A stretch of 26,630 bases of DNA. Source: an uncultured Clostridia bacterium (lineage in GTDB: Bacteria; Bacillota; Clostridia; Christensenellales; Aristaeellaceae). The DNA lies in NCBI GenBank assembly GCA_937907055.1, contig CALCTW010000096.1, positions 1 through 26,630 on the forward strand, given 5' to 3'. This document shows, piece after piece, positions 15,388-22,305 of the stretch; position 1 is the first letter of the stretch; every line of letters starts with the position of its first letter. The notes beneath the pieces are model-generated. The model worked only from the letters and a program-made list of their open reading frames with translations. It ran no database searches and was not told the origin of the DNA. A program made the translations under genes and the position numbers.

Positions 15388-17151
15388 ATGGAACTGTCAT
15401 TGGAAAGTATCATGGAACAGTTGAACGGCAACCTGTTCGCTGTATGGTTTTTGATCGGTGCCGCGTTGGTTTTCTGGATGCAGGCGGGCTTCGCCATGGT
15501 CGAAACGGGCTTTACCCGTGCCAAGAACGCCGGCAACATCCTCATGAAGAACCTCATGGACTTCTGTATCGGCTGTGTCGTCTTCATTCTGATCGGCTTC
15601 TCCCTCCTGCTCGGTGAAGACCTTGTCGGTCTCATCGGCAAACCCGGTTTTGATATCTTCACCGCTTACGAAAGCTTCAACTGGAGCAATTTCGTATTCA
15701 ACCTCGTGTTCTGCGCCACCACCGCCACCATCGTATCCGGCGCCATGGCGGAACGCACCAAGTTCCTTTCCTACTGCATCTACTCCGCGGTCATCTCTGC
15801 ACTGATCTATCCCATCGAAGCGCACTGGATCTGGGGCAACGGCTGGCTGGCTCAGATGGGCTTCCATGATTTCGCCGGTTCCTGTGCCATCCACATGGTC
15901 GGCGGCATCTCCGCGCTCATCGGCGCCAAGATCCTCGGGCCCCGTATCGGTAAGTTCACCAAGGCGAAGGACGGCTCCATCAAGGTCCATGCCTTCCCCG
16001 GTCACAACCTTCCCATCGGCGCGCTGGGCGTGTTCATCCTGTGGCTGGGCTGGTACGGCTTCAACGGCGCTGCCTGCACCTCTGTAGATCAGCTCGCTTC
16101 CGTGTTCGTGACCACCACCGTAGCCCCCTCCATCGCGACGGTCGTCTGCATGATCTTCACCTGGATCAAGTACGGCAAGCCCGATGTCTCCATGTGTCTT
16201 AACGCTTCTCTGGCCGGTCTTGTCGCCATCACCGCTCCCTGCGATGTCACGGATGTCACCGGTTCCATCTGCATCGGCGCTGTCGCCGGTCTGCTGGTCA
16301 TCTTCGGTGTCTGGTTCCTCGATAACAAACTCCGCATCGATGACCCCGTCGGCGCTGTCGCTGTCCACTGCCTGAACGGCATCTGGGGCACCCTGGCCGT
16401 CGGTCTCTTCGCCACTCCCACTGCTCCCGGCTATTCCATCGCCAATGCTGACGGCAAGCAGCTGGTCGGTCTCTTCTATGGCGGCGGCTTTGAACTGATG
16501 GGCCTGCAGCTCGCCGGCTTTGCCTCCGTTGCCTGCTGGACCGCTGTTACCATCACCATCACCTTCTTCGCCATCCGCAAGATCTTCGGTCTGCGCGTCA
16601 CGGAAGAAGAAGAAATCAAGGGTCTGGATTCCACCGAACACGGTCTTCCCTCTGCCTACGGCGGGTTCGCCATGCTGCCCGATACCATCCCCACGGATGA
16701 ATTCGAGGCCGCTCCTGTGGCTGTCACCGGTGATACGCCCGTGGCCGAAGCCATTCCTGTCAAGAAGGTGCCCACCTTTGAAGAAGGCACCGGTCCCAAG
16801 TTCACCAAGATCGAGATCATCTGCAAGGAAGCCAAGTTTGAACAGCTCAAATCCGCGCTTCTGTCCATCGGCATCACCGGCATGACCATGAGCCACGTTC
16901 TGGGCTGCGGCATCCAGAAGGGCGCTCCGGAGTTCTACCGCGGCGTTGTCGTGGAGCCCACCCTGCTCCCCAAGATCCAGCTGGATATCGTGGTCAGCAA
17001 GGTCCCCGTCAGCTCTGTTATCGAGACCGCCAAGAAGGTCCTGTATACCGGCCATATCGGCGACGGCAAGATCTTCGTGTACGATGTTGAGAACGTCGTC
17101 AAGGTCCGCACCGGCGAAGAAGGCTATGATGCCCTTCAGGATGTCGAGTAA
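15388..17151 (+). CDS. amt: Ammonium transporter with C-terminal PII signalling domain
   Basis: Membrane ammonium channel/transporter carrying its own PII regulator. Residues 1 to about 400 are an Amt/Rh domain with about 11 hydrophobic segments and both conserved pore histidines (GSCAIHMVGG and DPVGAVAVHCLNGIWGT), plus GWYGFNGA. A 65-residue acidic, Pro-rich linker leads to a PII domain at about 470-587. There the T-loop keeps the modifiable tyrosine (Tyr517 in FYRG), the 2-oxoglutarate/ATP residues of GCGIQKG and LPKIQ are present, and the nucleotide loops TGHIGDGKIFV and VRTGEEG are intact. In most bacteria GlnK is a separate protein that plugs the Amt trimer from the cytoplasm; here the plug is tethered. 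AAGGAGGA precedes the ATG at 15388. asnB follows across a structured leader. Confidence 0.96.
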   Translation: MELSLESIMEQLNGNLFAVWFLIGAALVFWMQAGFAMVETGFTRAKNAGNILMKNLMDFCIGCVVFILIGFSLLLGEDLVGLIGKPGFDIFTAYESFNWSNFVFNLVFCATTATIVSGAMAERTKFLSYCIYSAVISALIYPIEAHWIWGNGWLAQMGFHDFAGSCAIHMVGGISALIGAKILGPRIGKFTKAKDGSIKVHAFPGHNLPIGALGVFILWLGWYGFNGAACTSVDQLASVFVTTTVAPSIATVVCMIFTWIKYGKPDVSMCLNASLAGLVAITAPCDVTDVTGSICIGAVAGLLVIFGVWFLDNKLRIDDPVGAVAVHCLNGIWGTLAVGLFATPTAPGYSIANADGKQLVGLFYGGGFELMGLQLAGFASVACWTAVTITITFFAIRKIFGLRVTEEEEIKGLDSTEHGLPSAYGGFAMLPDTIPTDEFEAAPVAVTGDTPVAEAIPVKKVPTFEEGTGPKFTKIEIICKEAKFEQLKSALLSIGITGMTMSHVLGCGIQKGAPEFYRGVVVEPTLLPKIQLDIVVSKVPVSSVIETAKKVLYTGHIGDGKIFVYDVENVVKVRTGEEGYDALQDVE

Positions 17152-17168
17152 AATGCTTTAACACTTTT

Positions 17169-17227
17169 CCCCTCCGGCAGTGATCCCTCCATCCTGCCGG
17201 AGGGGCGGAAGTTCCTGATGGAGGGAT
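17169..17227 (+). ncRNA. Candidate structured RNA in the asnB leader: two interlocked stems (H-type pseudoknot)
   Basis: CCCCTCCGGCAG (17169-17180) pairs perfectly with 17194-17205 (12 bp). Eleven bases of its 13-base loop, ATCCCTCCATC (17183-17193), pair perfectly with GATGGAGGGAT (17217-17227). The connecting loops are 2, 0 and 11 bases, which is classic H-type pseudoknot geometry; the second stem may not form in full. No T-run follows, so it is not a simple terminator. No known riboswitch class was recognised. Confidence 0.5.
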
Positions 17228-17229
17228 TC

Positions 17230-17247
17230 CCGGAGAGAGGGCTCCGG
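17230..17247 (+). promoter_or_regulatory. ANTAR-target-like hexaloop hairpin before asnB
   Basis: CCGGAG (17230-17235) and CTCCGG (17242-17247) form a perfect 6-bp stem with the loop AGAGGG. Known ANTAR target hairpins have 6-base loops with A at position 1 and G at position 4, as here. Known sites are pairs of hairpins; the next candidate (17255-17278, loop CCCTAT) lacks the A and G. The 3' arm CTCCGG is also complementary to CCGGAG in the asnB ribosome-binding site (17294-17299). Confidence 0.45.
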
Positions 17248-17309
17248 ATTTAATACAGCACTCGCCCTATCGGATGCTGAAAAAATCTTTTGACCGGAGG
17301 TTTTTCATC

Positions 17310-18884
17310 ATGTGCTCCATTATGGGTTACTGCGGCGCGGTCGCGCCGGACACATTTAAAAAAGGCTTTGAACAGACTATCTCCCGCGGTCCGGATGACA
17401 GCCGGATCATCGACACAGGCTATGGCCTGCTTGGTTTCCATCGTCTGGCCATCATGGGCCTGACCCCCGAGGGCATGCAGCCCTTTGAACTGGACGGCTC
17501 CTCTGTCGTCTGCAACGGCGAGATCTACGGCTTTGAGCCCATCAAGGCCGAGCTCAGCAAAAAGTACACCTTCAAAAGCGGATCCGACTGCGAGATCCTG
17601 CTCCCCATGTGGCGTGAATACGGAGAAAAGATGTTCTCCATGCTGGATGCCGAATACGCGCTGATCCTCTTCGATGCTGAAACGAAGTCCTTCATCGCGG
17701 CCCGTGATCCCATCGGTATCCGTCCCCTTTACTACGGCACTTCCGCGAGCGGTGACATGGTGTTCGCCAGCGAACCCAAGAACCTCGTCCCGCTCTGTGA
17801 TCATATACTCCCCTTCCCTCCGGGCCATTATTACAAGGACGGGCAGTTCATCTGCTACTCCCGCATCTGGCACGCCGAGGATAAGCTCTCCGATGATGTT
17901 CCCGAGATCTGCGAAAACATCCACAAAAAACTGGTCGCCGGTATCGAAAAGCGCCTTGTCGCCGATGCCAAGGTCGGTTTCCTGCTTTCCGGCGGTCTCG
18001 ATTCCTCTCTTGTCTGCGCCATCGCGGCTCAGAAGAGCGATAAACCCATCCGCACCTTCGCCATCGGCATGGAGAAGGACGCCATCGACCTCAAGTACGC
18101 CAAGCAGGTCGCCGATCATATCGGCAGCGACCACACCGAGGTCTACATGACCAAAGAACAGGTGCTTTCCTCCCTTGAGGATGTCATCCGTATGCTGGGC
18201 ACCTTTGATATCACCACCATCCGGGCCAGCATGGGCATGTACCTGCTGTGCAAGTGGATCCACGAGAACACCGATATCCGCGTTCTGCTCACCGGTGAGA
18301 TCTCCGACGAGCTCTTCGGCTACAAGTACACCGATTTCGCGCCCGATGCCGACGCCTTCCAGGAGGAGAGCGAAAAGCGCATCCGCGAGCTGCATATGTA
18401 CGATGTGCTCCGCGCCGACCGCTGCATCTCCGTCAACTCCCTCGAGGCCCGCGTTCCCTTCGGTGATCTGGATTTCGTCCATTATGTCATGGCGGTCGAT
18501 CCGGCCCGCAAGATGAATGTCTACGGCAAGGGCAAATACCTGCTCCGTCACGCGTTCGAGGGCGATTATCTCCCCTACGACATCCTCTATCGTGAAAAGG
18601 CCGCCTTCTCCGATGCCGTCGGCCACAGCATGGTCGATGACCTGAAGGAATACGCCGAAGGCTGCTATACCGACGCCGAATTTGAAGAAAAGCGTCAGCG
18701 CTATCCCCACGCGACGCCCTTCACCAAGGAATCTCTGCTCTATCGTGAAATTTTCGAAAAATACTATCCCGGTCAGGGCGATATGATCCTTGACTTCTGG
18801 ATGCCCAACAAGACCTGGCAGGGCTGTGATGTCAACGATCCCTCCGCCCGCGTGCTGTCCAACTACGGCGCCAGCGGCAAGTGA
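17310..18884 (+). CDS. asnB: Asparagine synthase (glutamine-hydrolysing)
   Basis: Transfers glutamine amide nitrogen to aspartate with ATP, giving asparagine. The ATG at 17310 is set by the family: the second residue must be the catalytic Cys (MCSIMGYCG), and CCGGAGG (17294-17300) lies 9 bases upstream; an in-frame ATG at 17274 would bury the Cys. The 524-residue protein is slightly shorter than E. coli AsnB (554). The class II amidotransferase domain shows SRGPDDSR and CNGEIYGF; the synthetase domain has the P-loop LLSGGLDSSLV near residue 226. Strong C-ending codon bias resembles glnN and amt. It probably shares a transcript with amt, with added control by the structured leader. Confidence 0.97.
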   Translation: MCSIMGYCGAVAPDTFKKGFEQTISRGPDDSRIIDTGYGLLGFHRLAIMGLTPEGMQPFELDGSSVVCNGEIYGFEPIKAELSKKYTFKSGSDCEILLPMWREYGEKMFSMLDAEYALILFDAETKSFIAARDPIGIRPLYYGTSASGDMVFASEPKNLVPLCDHILPFPPGHYYKDGQFICYSRIWHAEDKLSDDVPEICENIHKKLVAGIEKRLVADAKVGFLLSGGLDSSLVCAIAAQKSDKPIRTFAIGMEKDAIDLKYAKQVADHIGSDHTEVYMTKEQVLSSLEDVIRMLGTFDITTIRASMGMYLLCKWIHENTDIRVLLTGEISDELFGYKYTDFAPDADAFQEESEKRIRELHMYDVLRADRCISVNSLEARVPFGDLDFVHYVMAVDPARKMNVYGKGKYLLRHAFEGDYLPYDILYREKAAFSDAVGHSMVDDLKEYAEGCYTDAEFEEKRQRYPHATPFTKESLLYREIFEKYYPGQGDMILDFWMPNKTWQGCDVNDPSARVLSNYGASGK

Positions 18885-18889
18885 TCCCG

Positions 18890-18950
18890 TCATCGTCTCA
18901 GACGATGATCCCTTACACGGTCATAAGAGGACCCGGTCATCCTCTTTATG
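18890..18950 (+). other. Two tandem hairpins after asnB
   Basis: TCATCGTC/GACGATGA (18890-18897 with 18901-18908, 3-base loop) and CATAAGAGGA/TCCTCTTTATG (18922-18931 with 18940-18950, one bulged A). Neither has a proper T tail. They stand in series before the strong terminator and may protect the mRNA 3' end. Confidence 0.5.
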
Positions 18951-18970
18951 ATATTCCTCTCCCCAAAACG

Positions 18971-19016
18971 GCGATACCGGAAAAGGCCCTCCCCTTTTCC
19001 GGTATCGCTCATTTTT
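18971..19016. terminator. Strong bidirectional terminator between asnB and trmD
   Basis: A perfect 16-bp stem (18971-18986 with 18993-19008) with a CCCTCC loop, followed by TCATTTTT on the plus strand and by CGTTTTGG on the minus strand. It ends the amt-asnB unit and, from the other side, the obgE-to-trmD unit. Confidence 0.88.
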
Positions 19017-19067
19017 GATTGTCAGCAAACGCCTGATCCCGTTTTTCAGGATCCGGCTTCAGGCTGC

Positions 19068-19862
19068 TCAGCCCCCGATCAGGCTGCCCCAGCCGTTTTC
19101 CCTGATAAATCTGATATCCTTCTTGTCCAGCTTCCCGTCCTTCATCGCGCGGGTGATCAGCTCCGGCCGGCGCTCGGCGGTGATCCGGATCGACTGCTCC
19201 CTGCGCCATCTCGCGATCAGCGCGTGGTTGCCGTCCAGCAGCACCTGCGGCACCGTCATCCCCTCAAACTCACGCGGACGGGTATACTGCGGATACTCCA
19301 GCAGTCCGTCTCCGCTGAAGCTCTCGTCCACGGGGCTTTCCTCGCTGCCCAGCACGCCCGGGATCAGGCGGCTCACGCAGTCGATCAGCACCATCGCGGC
19401 GGTCTCACCGCCGGTCAGCACATAATCGCCGATCGAGACCTCCATATCGATGTACTTGTCCAGCACACGCTGATCCACGCCCTCATAATGGCCGCAGAGC
19501 AGGATCAGGTTTTCTTCCCTGCTCAGCTTCTCCGCCAGCGGCTGGGTCAGCGTCACGCCCTTCGGGCTCATATAGATCCGCTTTCCCTCGAACGGCACAG
19601 GGCACACCGTGTCATCGATCTCATGCTTTTCGCGCATGATCGTCTTCATGCAGTCCGCGATGGGCTGGCTGGTCATCAGCATCCCCGCGCCCCCGCCGAA
19701 GGGATAGTCATCCGTATTCTTATGCTTCATATCCGAAAAAGGCCGGATGTCGTGCAGCCGCACTTCGATCAGGCCTTTTTCGATCGCGCGCGCCAGAATG
19801 CTGTTTCCCAGCACGCTTTCAAACATCTCGGGAAATACGGTCAGTACATCGATCCTCATCAT
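19068..19862 (-). CDS. trmD: tRNA (guanine-N1)-methyltransferase TrmD
   Basis: Methylates G37 in tRNAs with a G at position 36, using S-adenosylmethionine, preventing +1 frameshifting. The 264-residue protein is slightly longer than the usual 240-250. It begins MMRIDVLTVFPEMF and shows the FGGGAGML motif, the knotted SAM site LCGHYEGVDQRV and SIGDYVLTGGE, and the YTRP segment. The ATG at 19862 overlaps the rimM stop; a second ATG follows at once. The usual neighbours rpsP and rplS are absent; it ends the group obgE, yhbY, rimM, trmD. Confidence 0.97.
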   Translation of the reverse strand: MMRIDVLTVFPEMFESVLGNSILARAIEKGLIEVRLHDIRPFSDMKHKNTDDYPFGGGAGMLMTSQPIADCMKTIMREKHEIDDTVCPVPFEGKRIYMSPKGVTLTQPLAEKLSREENLILLCGHYEGVDQRVLDKYIDMEVSIGDYVLTGGETAAMVLIDCVSRLIPGVLGSEESPVDESFSGDGLLEYPQYTRPREFEGMTVPQVLLDGNHALIARWRREQSIRITAERRPELITRAMKDGKLDKKDIRFIRENGWGSLIGG

Positions 19863-20383
19863 TCATTCCTTACGCTTACCTGCGGCAGGATCTTCTCGTC
19901 GCATACGATGCGGCGGTTTTCCACATCCACCGTGGGAAATACCATCTGCAGGGCGGGCACCAGCAGTTCCCCGTCCGGAGCCTTGATCACATACACATCA
20001 TTGGCGCCGGGCTGCAGCACGTCCTTCAGCACCCCGATCTTCTGTCCCGCGGTATCCACCACCTCGCAGCCGATCAGGTCGCAGATGAAGTTCTCATTCT
20101 CCTCCAGCAGCACCGCGTGCGCGCGGTCCACATACAGCATCAGGCCGCGCTGGCGTTCCGCCTTGTTGCGGTCCTCCGCGTGATCCAGACGCAGATACAC
20201 GCCGTCATCCCGCACGCTCACGTCCTCCACAGCCATCAGCGTGTAGCCGCTGCCCTGCTTCACGTACACTTCCTCCACCGCTTCAAAGCGGTACGGGTCA
20301 TCCGTATCCGGCCTCACCTTCACCAGGCCCTTGATGCCCTGGGGGCGCAGCACTTCACCGATCAGCAGATATTCATTCAGCAT
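19859..20383 (-). CDS. rimM: Ribosome maturation factor RimM
   Basis: Assists 16S rRNA processing and 30S subunit assembly, binding ribosomal protein S19 in known members. The 174-residue protein has the N-terminal RimM barrel (LLIGEVLRPQGIKGLVKVRP, about 5-24, typical of the family) and the PRC-barrel domain beginning near residue 95 (DLIGCEVVDTAGQKIGVL) with the NDVYVI and LLVPAL motifs. The ATG at 20383 lies 11 bp inside the end of the YhbY gene, with GGGAGAAG upstream, so the two are translationally coupled. Confidence 0.95.
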   Translation of the reverse strand: MLNEYLLIGEVLRPQGIKGLVKVRPDTDDPYRFEAVEEVYVKQGSGYTLMAVEDVSVRDDGVYLRLDHAEDRNKAERQRGLMLYVDRAHAVLLEENENFICDLIGCEVVDTAGQKIGVLKDVLQPGANDVYVIKAPDGELLVPALQMVFPTVDVENRRIVCDEKILPQVSVRNE

Positions 20384-20711
20384 CGTCGCTTCTCCCGCTG
20401 CGCAGATTCACCAGATCGATCTTGCGGCGATCCTTCTCGCGCGCCTCACGATAAATGGAAAACTTGTTGCCGATGCACTGCACAGGCGCGGCATGCACCT
20501 TTTCGCACAGCTCCTGGCAGGCCTCGCGGGCGGTCAGCTCGCAATCGCGCTGCACCGCGCACTTGATCAGCTCACGCGCGTCCAGCGCGTCCCACGCTTC
20601 CTTCTGCACGGCAGGCGTGACCCCGTTGCGGCCCACATAAAGCACAACGGGCATGGTATTGCAAAGGCTGCGCAGGAAAGCGCGCTGCTTGCTTGTGATC
20701 TCCAGAATCAT
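20373..20711 (-). CDS. yhbY: YhbY-family (CRM domain) RNA-binding protein
   Basis: Small ribosome-associated RNA-binding protein linked to 50S assembly. The 112-residue protein is almost one CRM domain: LTSKQRAFLRSL at the start, then VGRNGVTPAV, the GxxG-type loop of the fold, ELIKCAVQ, CQELCEKVHAAPVQCIGNKF and SIYR. The C-terminal tail is basic and charged (EAREKDRRKIDL). AGGAG lies about 10 bases before the ATG at 20711. It sits 67 bp after obgE and overlaps rimM, giving a ribosome-assembly gene group. Confidence 0.93.
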   Translation of the reverse strand: MILEITSKQRAFLRSLCNTMPVVLYVGRNGVTPAVQKEAWDALDARELIKCAVQRDCELTAREACQELCEKVHAAPVQCIGNKFSIYREAREKDRRKIDLVNLRSGRSDDAE

Positions 20712-20778
20712 AATCGTTTCTTCTCCTAACCTTGTGTTTCTCCGTGTTCAGCTTAAAGCCCTGATATACACGGAAGCA

Positions 20779-22041
20779 TTATTCAATAAAGTCAAATTCC
20801 ATATCGCCCATGCGGACCGTGCTGCCCTCATTGGCGCCCTGCTTACGCAGCGCGTCGATGATGCCGCTGGTGCGCATCGTGCGGTGGAACCAGTTCACGC
20901 TCTCCTCGTCGTCGAAGTTCACGCTGTCGATCAGCATATCGGCAGATGGACCGCTCACCACGAATACATGATCCTCCACCGTCACGGTGAAGCCGGTCGC
21001 GCCGAACTCGGCGGTAATCTCTTCCTCGGCATAGGTCAGCACCGGCGGCAGCTCGCCGATCATGCGCGTCACCTCGTCCATCAGCGGATCCAGCCCCTGA
21101 CGGGTCGCCGCGCTGATCTCAAACACCTTGACCGCGCTGCCCACATGCTCCTTCAGCCGCTGCAGGTTCTCCTCCGCGCCGGGAATATCCATCTTGTTGG
21201 CGGCGATCACCTGCGGTCTCTCCAGCAGATCGCCGTACTTCGCCAGTTCGTTCTGGATGTTCTCGTAATCCTCCACCGGATCGCGTCCTTCAATGCCGCT
21301 CACATCCACCACATGGATCAGCAGCCGGGTGCGCTCCACATGGCGCAGGAAGTCATGCCCCAGTCCCGCGCCGTCCGCCGCGCCCTCGATCAGGCCGGGG
21401 ATATCCGCCATCGCGTAGTCCACGCCGTGGCGCTGCACAATGCCCAGATTGGGCTGCAGTGTGGTGAAGTGGTAGTTGGCGATCTTGGGCTTGGCCGCTG
21501 TCACAGAGGACAGCAGGGTGCTCTTGCCCACATTGGGATAGCCCACCAGACCCACGTCCGCGATGGTCTTCAGCTCCAGCACAAACTCGCGGCGCTCGCA
21601 CTTGATGCCGGGCTTCGCGAAGTTCGGCGCCTGACGGGTCGGAGTAGCAAAATGCATATTGCCCCAGCCGCCGCGGCCGCCGTGCAGCAATATCTTCTGC
21701 CTGCCTGCCTCGTACATATCGGCCACCACCGCGCCGGTCTCCTTGTCGCGCACCACGGTCCCGACAGGCACCTTCACGATCAGGTCCTCGCCCTTGCGGC
21801 CAATGCGCTGATTGCTGCTGCCGTCCGCGCCGTTCTGCGCTTCATACTTGCTGTGAAAACGGAAATCCAGCAGGGTGTGCATATTTTCATCGGCGAGCAG
21901 GATCAGATCTCCGCCCTTGCCGCCGTCGCCGCCGTCCGGGCCGCCGTTCTGCACAAACTTTTCCCTGTGGAAAGAAACACAACCGTTGCCGCCGTTGCCG
22001 GCCTTGGCGATAAACGGCGCGTGATCTACAAACATTGCCAT
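20779..22041 (-). CDS. obgE: GTPase Obg/CgtA
   Basis: Essential GTPase in late 50S ribosome assembly and the stringent response. The 420-residue protein has the glycine-rich N-terminal Obg fold (KAGNGGNGCVSFHREKF, GGPDGGDGGKGG), the G domain with G1 GYPNVGKST, G3 DIPGLIEGA and G4 NKMD, and a C-terminal OCT domain (about 345-420, FTVTVEDHVFVVSG). The ATG at 22041 is chosen because GGAGG lies 6 bases upstream; an in-frame ATG at 22086 is inside the leader hairpin. The common upstream genes rplU and rpmA are missing here. Confidence 0.97.
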   Translation of the reverse strand: MAMFVDHAPFIAKAGNGGNGCVSFHREKFVQNGGPDGGDGGKGGDLILLADENMHTLLDFRFHSKYEAQNGADGSSNQRIGRKGEDLIVKVPVGTVVRDKETGAVVADMYEAGRQKILLHGGRGGWGNMHFATPTRQAPNFAKPGIKCERREFVLELKTIADVGLVGYPNVGKSTLLSSVTAAKPKIANYHFTTLQPNLGIVQRHGVDYAMADIPGLIEGAADGAGLGHDFLRHVERTRLLIHVVDVSGIEGRDPVEDYENIQNELAKYGDLLERPQVIAANKMDIPGAEENLQRLKEHVGSAVKVFEISAATRQGLDPLMDEVTRMIGELPPVLTYAEEEITAEFGATGFTVTVEDHVFVVSGPSADMLIDSVNFDDEESVNWFHRTMRTSGIIDALRKQGANEGSTVRMGDMEFDFIE

Positions 22042-22053
22042 GATATACCTCCA

Positions 22054-22093
22054 TGCATAATTCCGCGCGGTTCCTGATAACCGCAATTATGCA
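22054..22093 (-). promoter_or_regulatory. 5'-terminal stem-loop next to the obgE ribosome-binding site
   Basis: On the transcript TGCATAATT pairs with AATTATGCA (9 bp; 22085-22093 with 22054-22062) and GCGGTT with AACCGC (6 bp; 22079-22084 with 22067-22072), with a 4-base bulge and a 6-base loop ATCAGG. The stem starts at the predicted first transcribed base and ends 1-2 bases before GGAGG. It may stabilise the mRNA or control translation. Confidence 0.6.
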
Positions 22094-22099
22094 TTTTCT

Positions 22100-22128
22100 A
22101 TATTACCACAAACCGCCCTTCTTTACAA
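22100..22128 (-). promoter_or_regulatory. Candidate promoter of obgE-yhbY-rimM-trmD
   Basis: TTGTAA (22123-22128), 17 bp, TAATAT (22100-22105) with a TGn extension on the minus strand; each hexamer matches consensus at 4 of 6. Start predicted near 22093. The stretch 22130-22244 is GC-rich, with no gene or clear signal. Confidence 0.5.
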
Positions 22129-22244
22129 CACCCCGCCCCTTCCCGGGATCCGTTTTCTGTCCCCCGCGCGAAGCCGGTTTTCCGGTGACCCTCCCGCCTT
22201 TTCCGCGCCGCTTCTTCTCCTCCCGTTCACGCTTCCCGCAAAGC

Positions 22245-22276
22245 AAAAGTGTGCCCGATCGCTCCGGCACACTTTT
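22245..22276. terminator. Terminator-like hairpin upstream of obgE
   Basis: AAAAGTGTGCC and GGCACACTTTT form a perfect 11-bp stem around a 10-base loop, with T-rich flanks on both strands. No gene ends at it. On the minus strand a weak TATGAT-like -10 (22282-22287) lies immediately upstream, so it could be a leader terminator of an unrecognised transcript. Confidence 0.55.
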
Positions 22277-22305
22277 TACATCATAACCTTATCACATTTT
22301 CAGTT

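Noticed and set aside
15397..17055. 552-codon minus-strand frame antisense to amt
   Set aside because: Shadow of the Amt-PII gene; no start signal and repetitive acidic composition.
17152..17309. T-box leader for asparagine before asnB
   Set aside because: No T-box sequence (AGGGTGGNACCGCG-like) and no terminator/antiterminator pair.
17169..17310. Known glutamine riboswitch (glnA or Downstream-peptide RNA) before asnB, suggested by CGGAAGT near 17206
   Set aside because: Only a seven-base resemblance; the rest of the conserved glnA-RNA core and its junction were not found.
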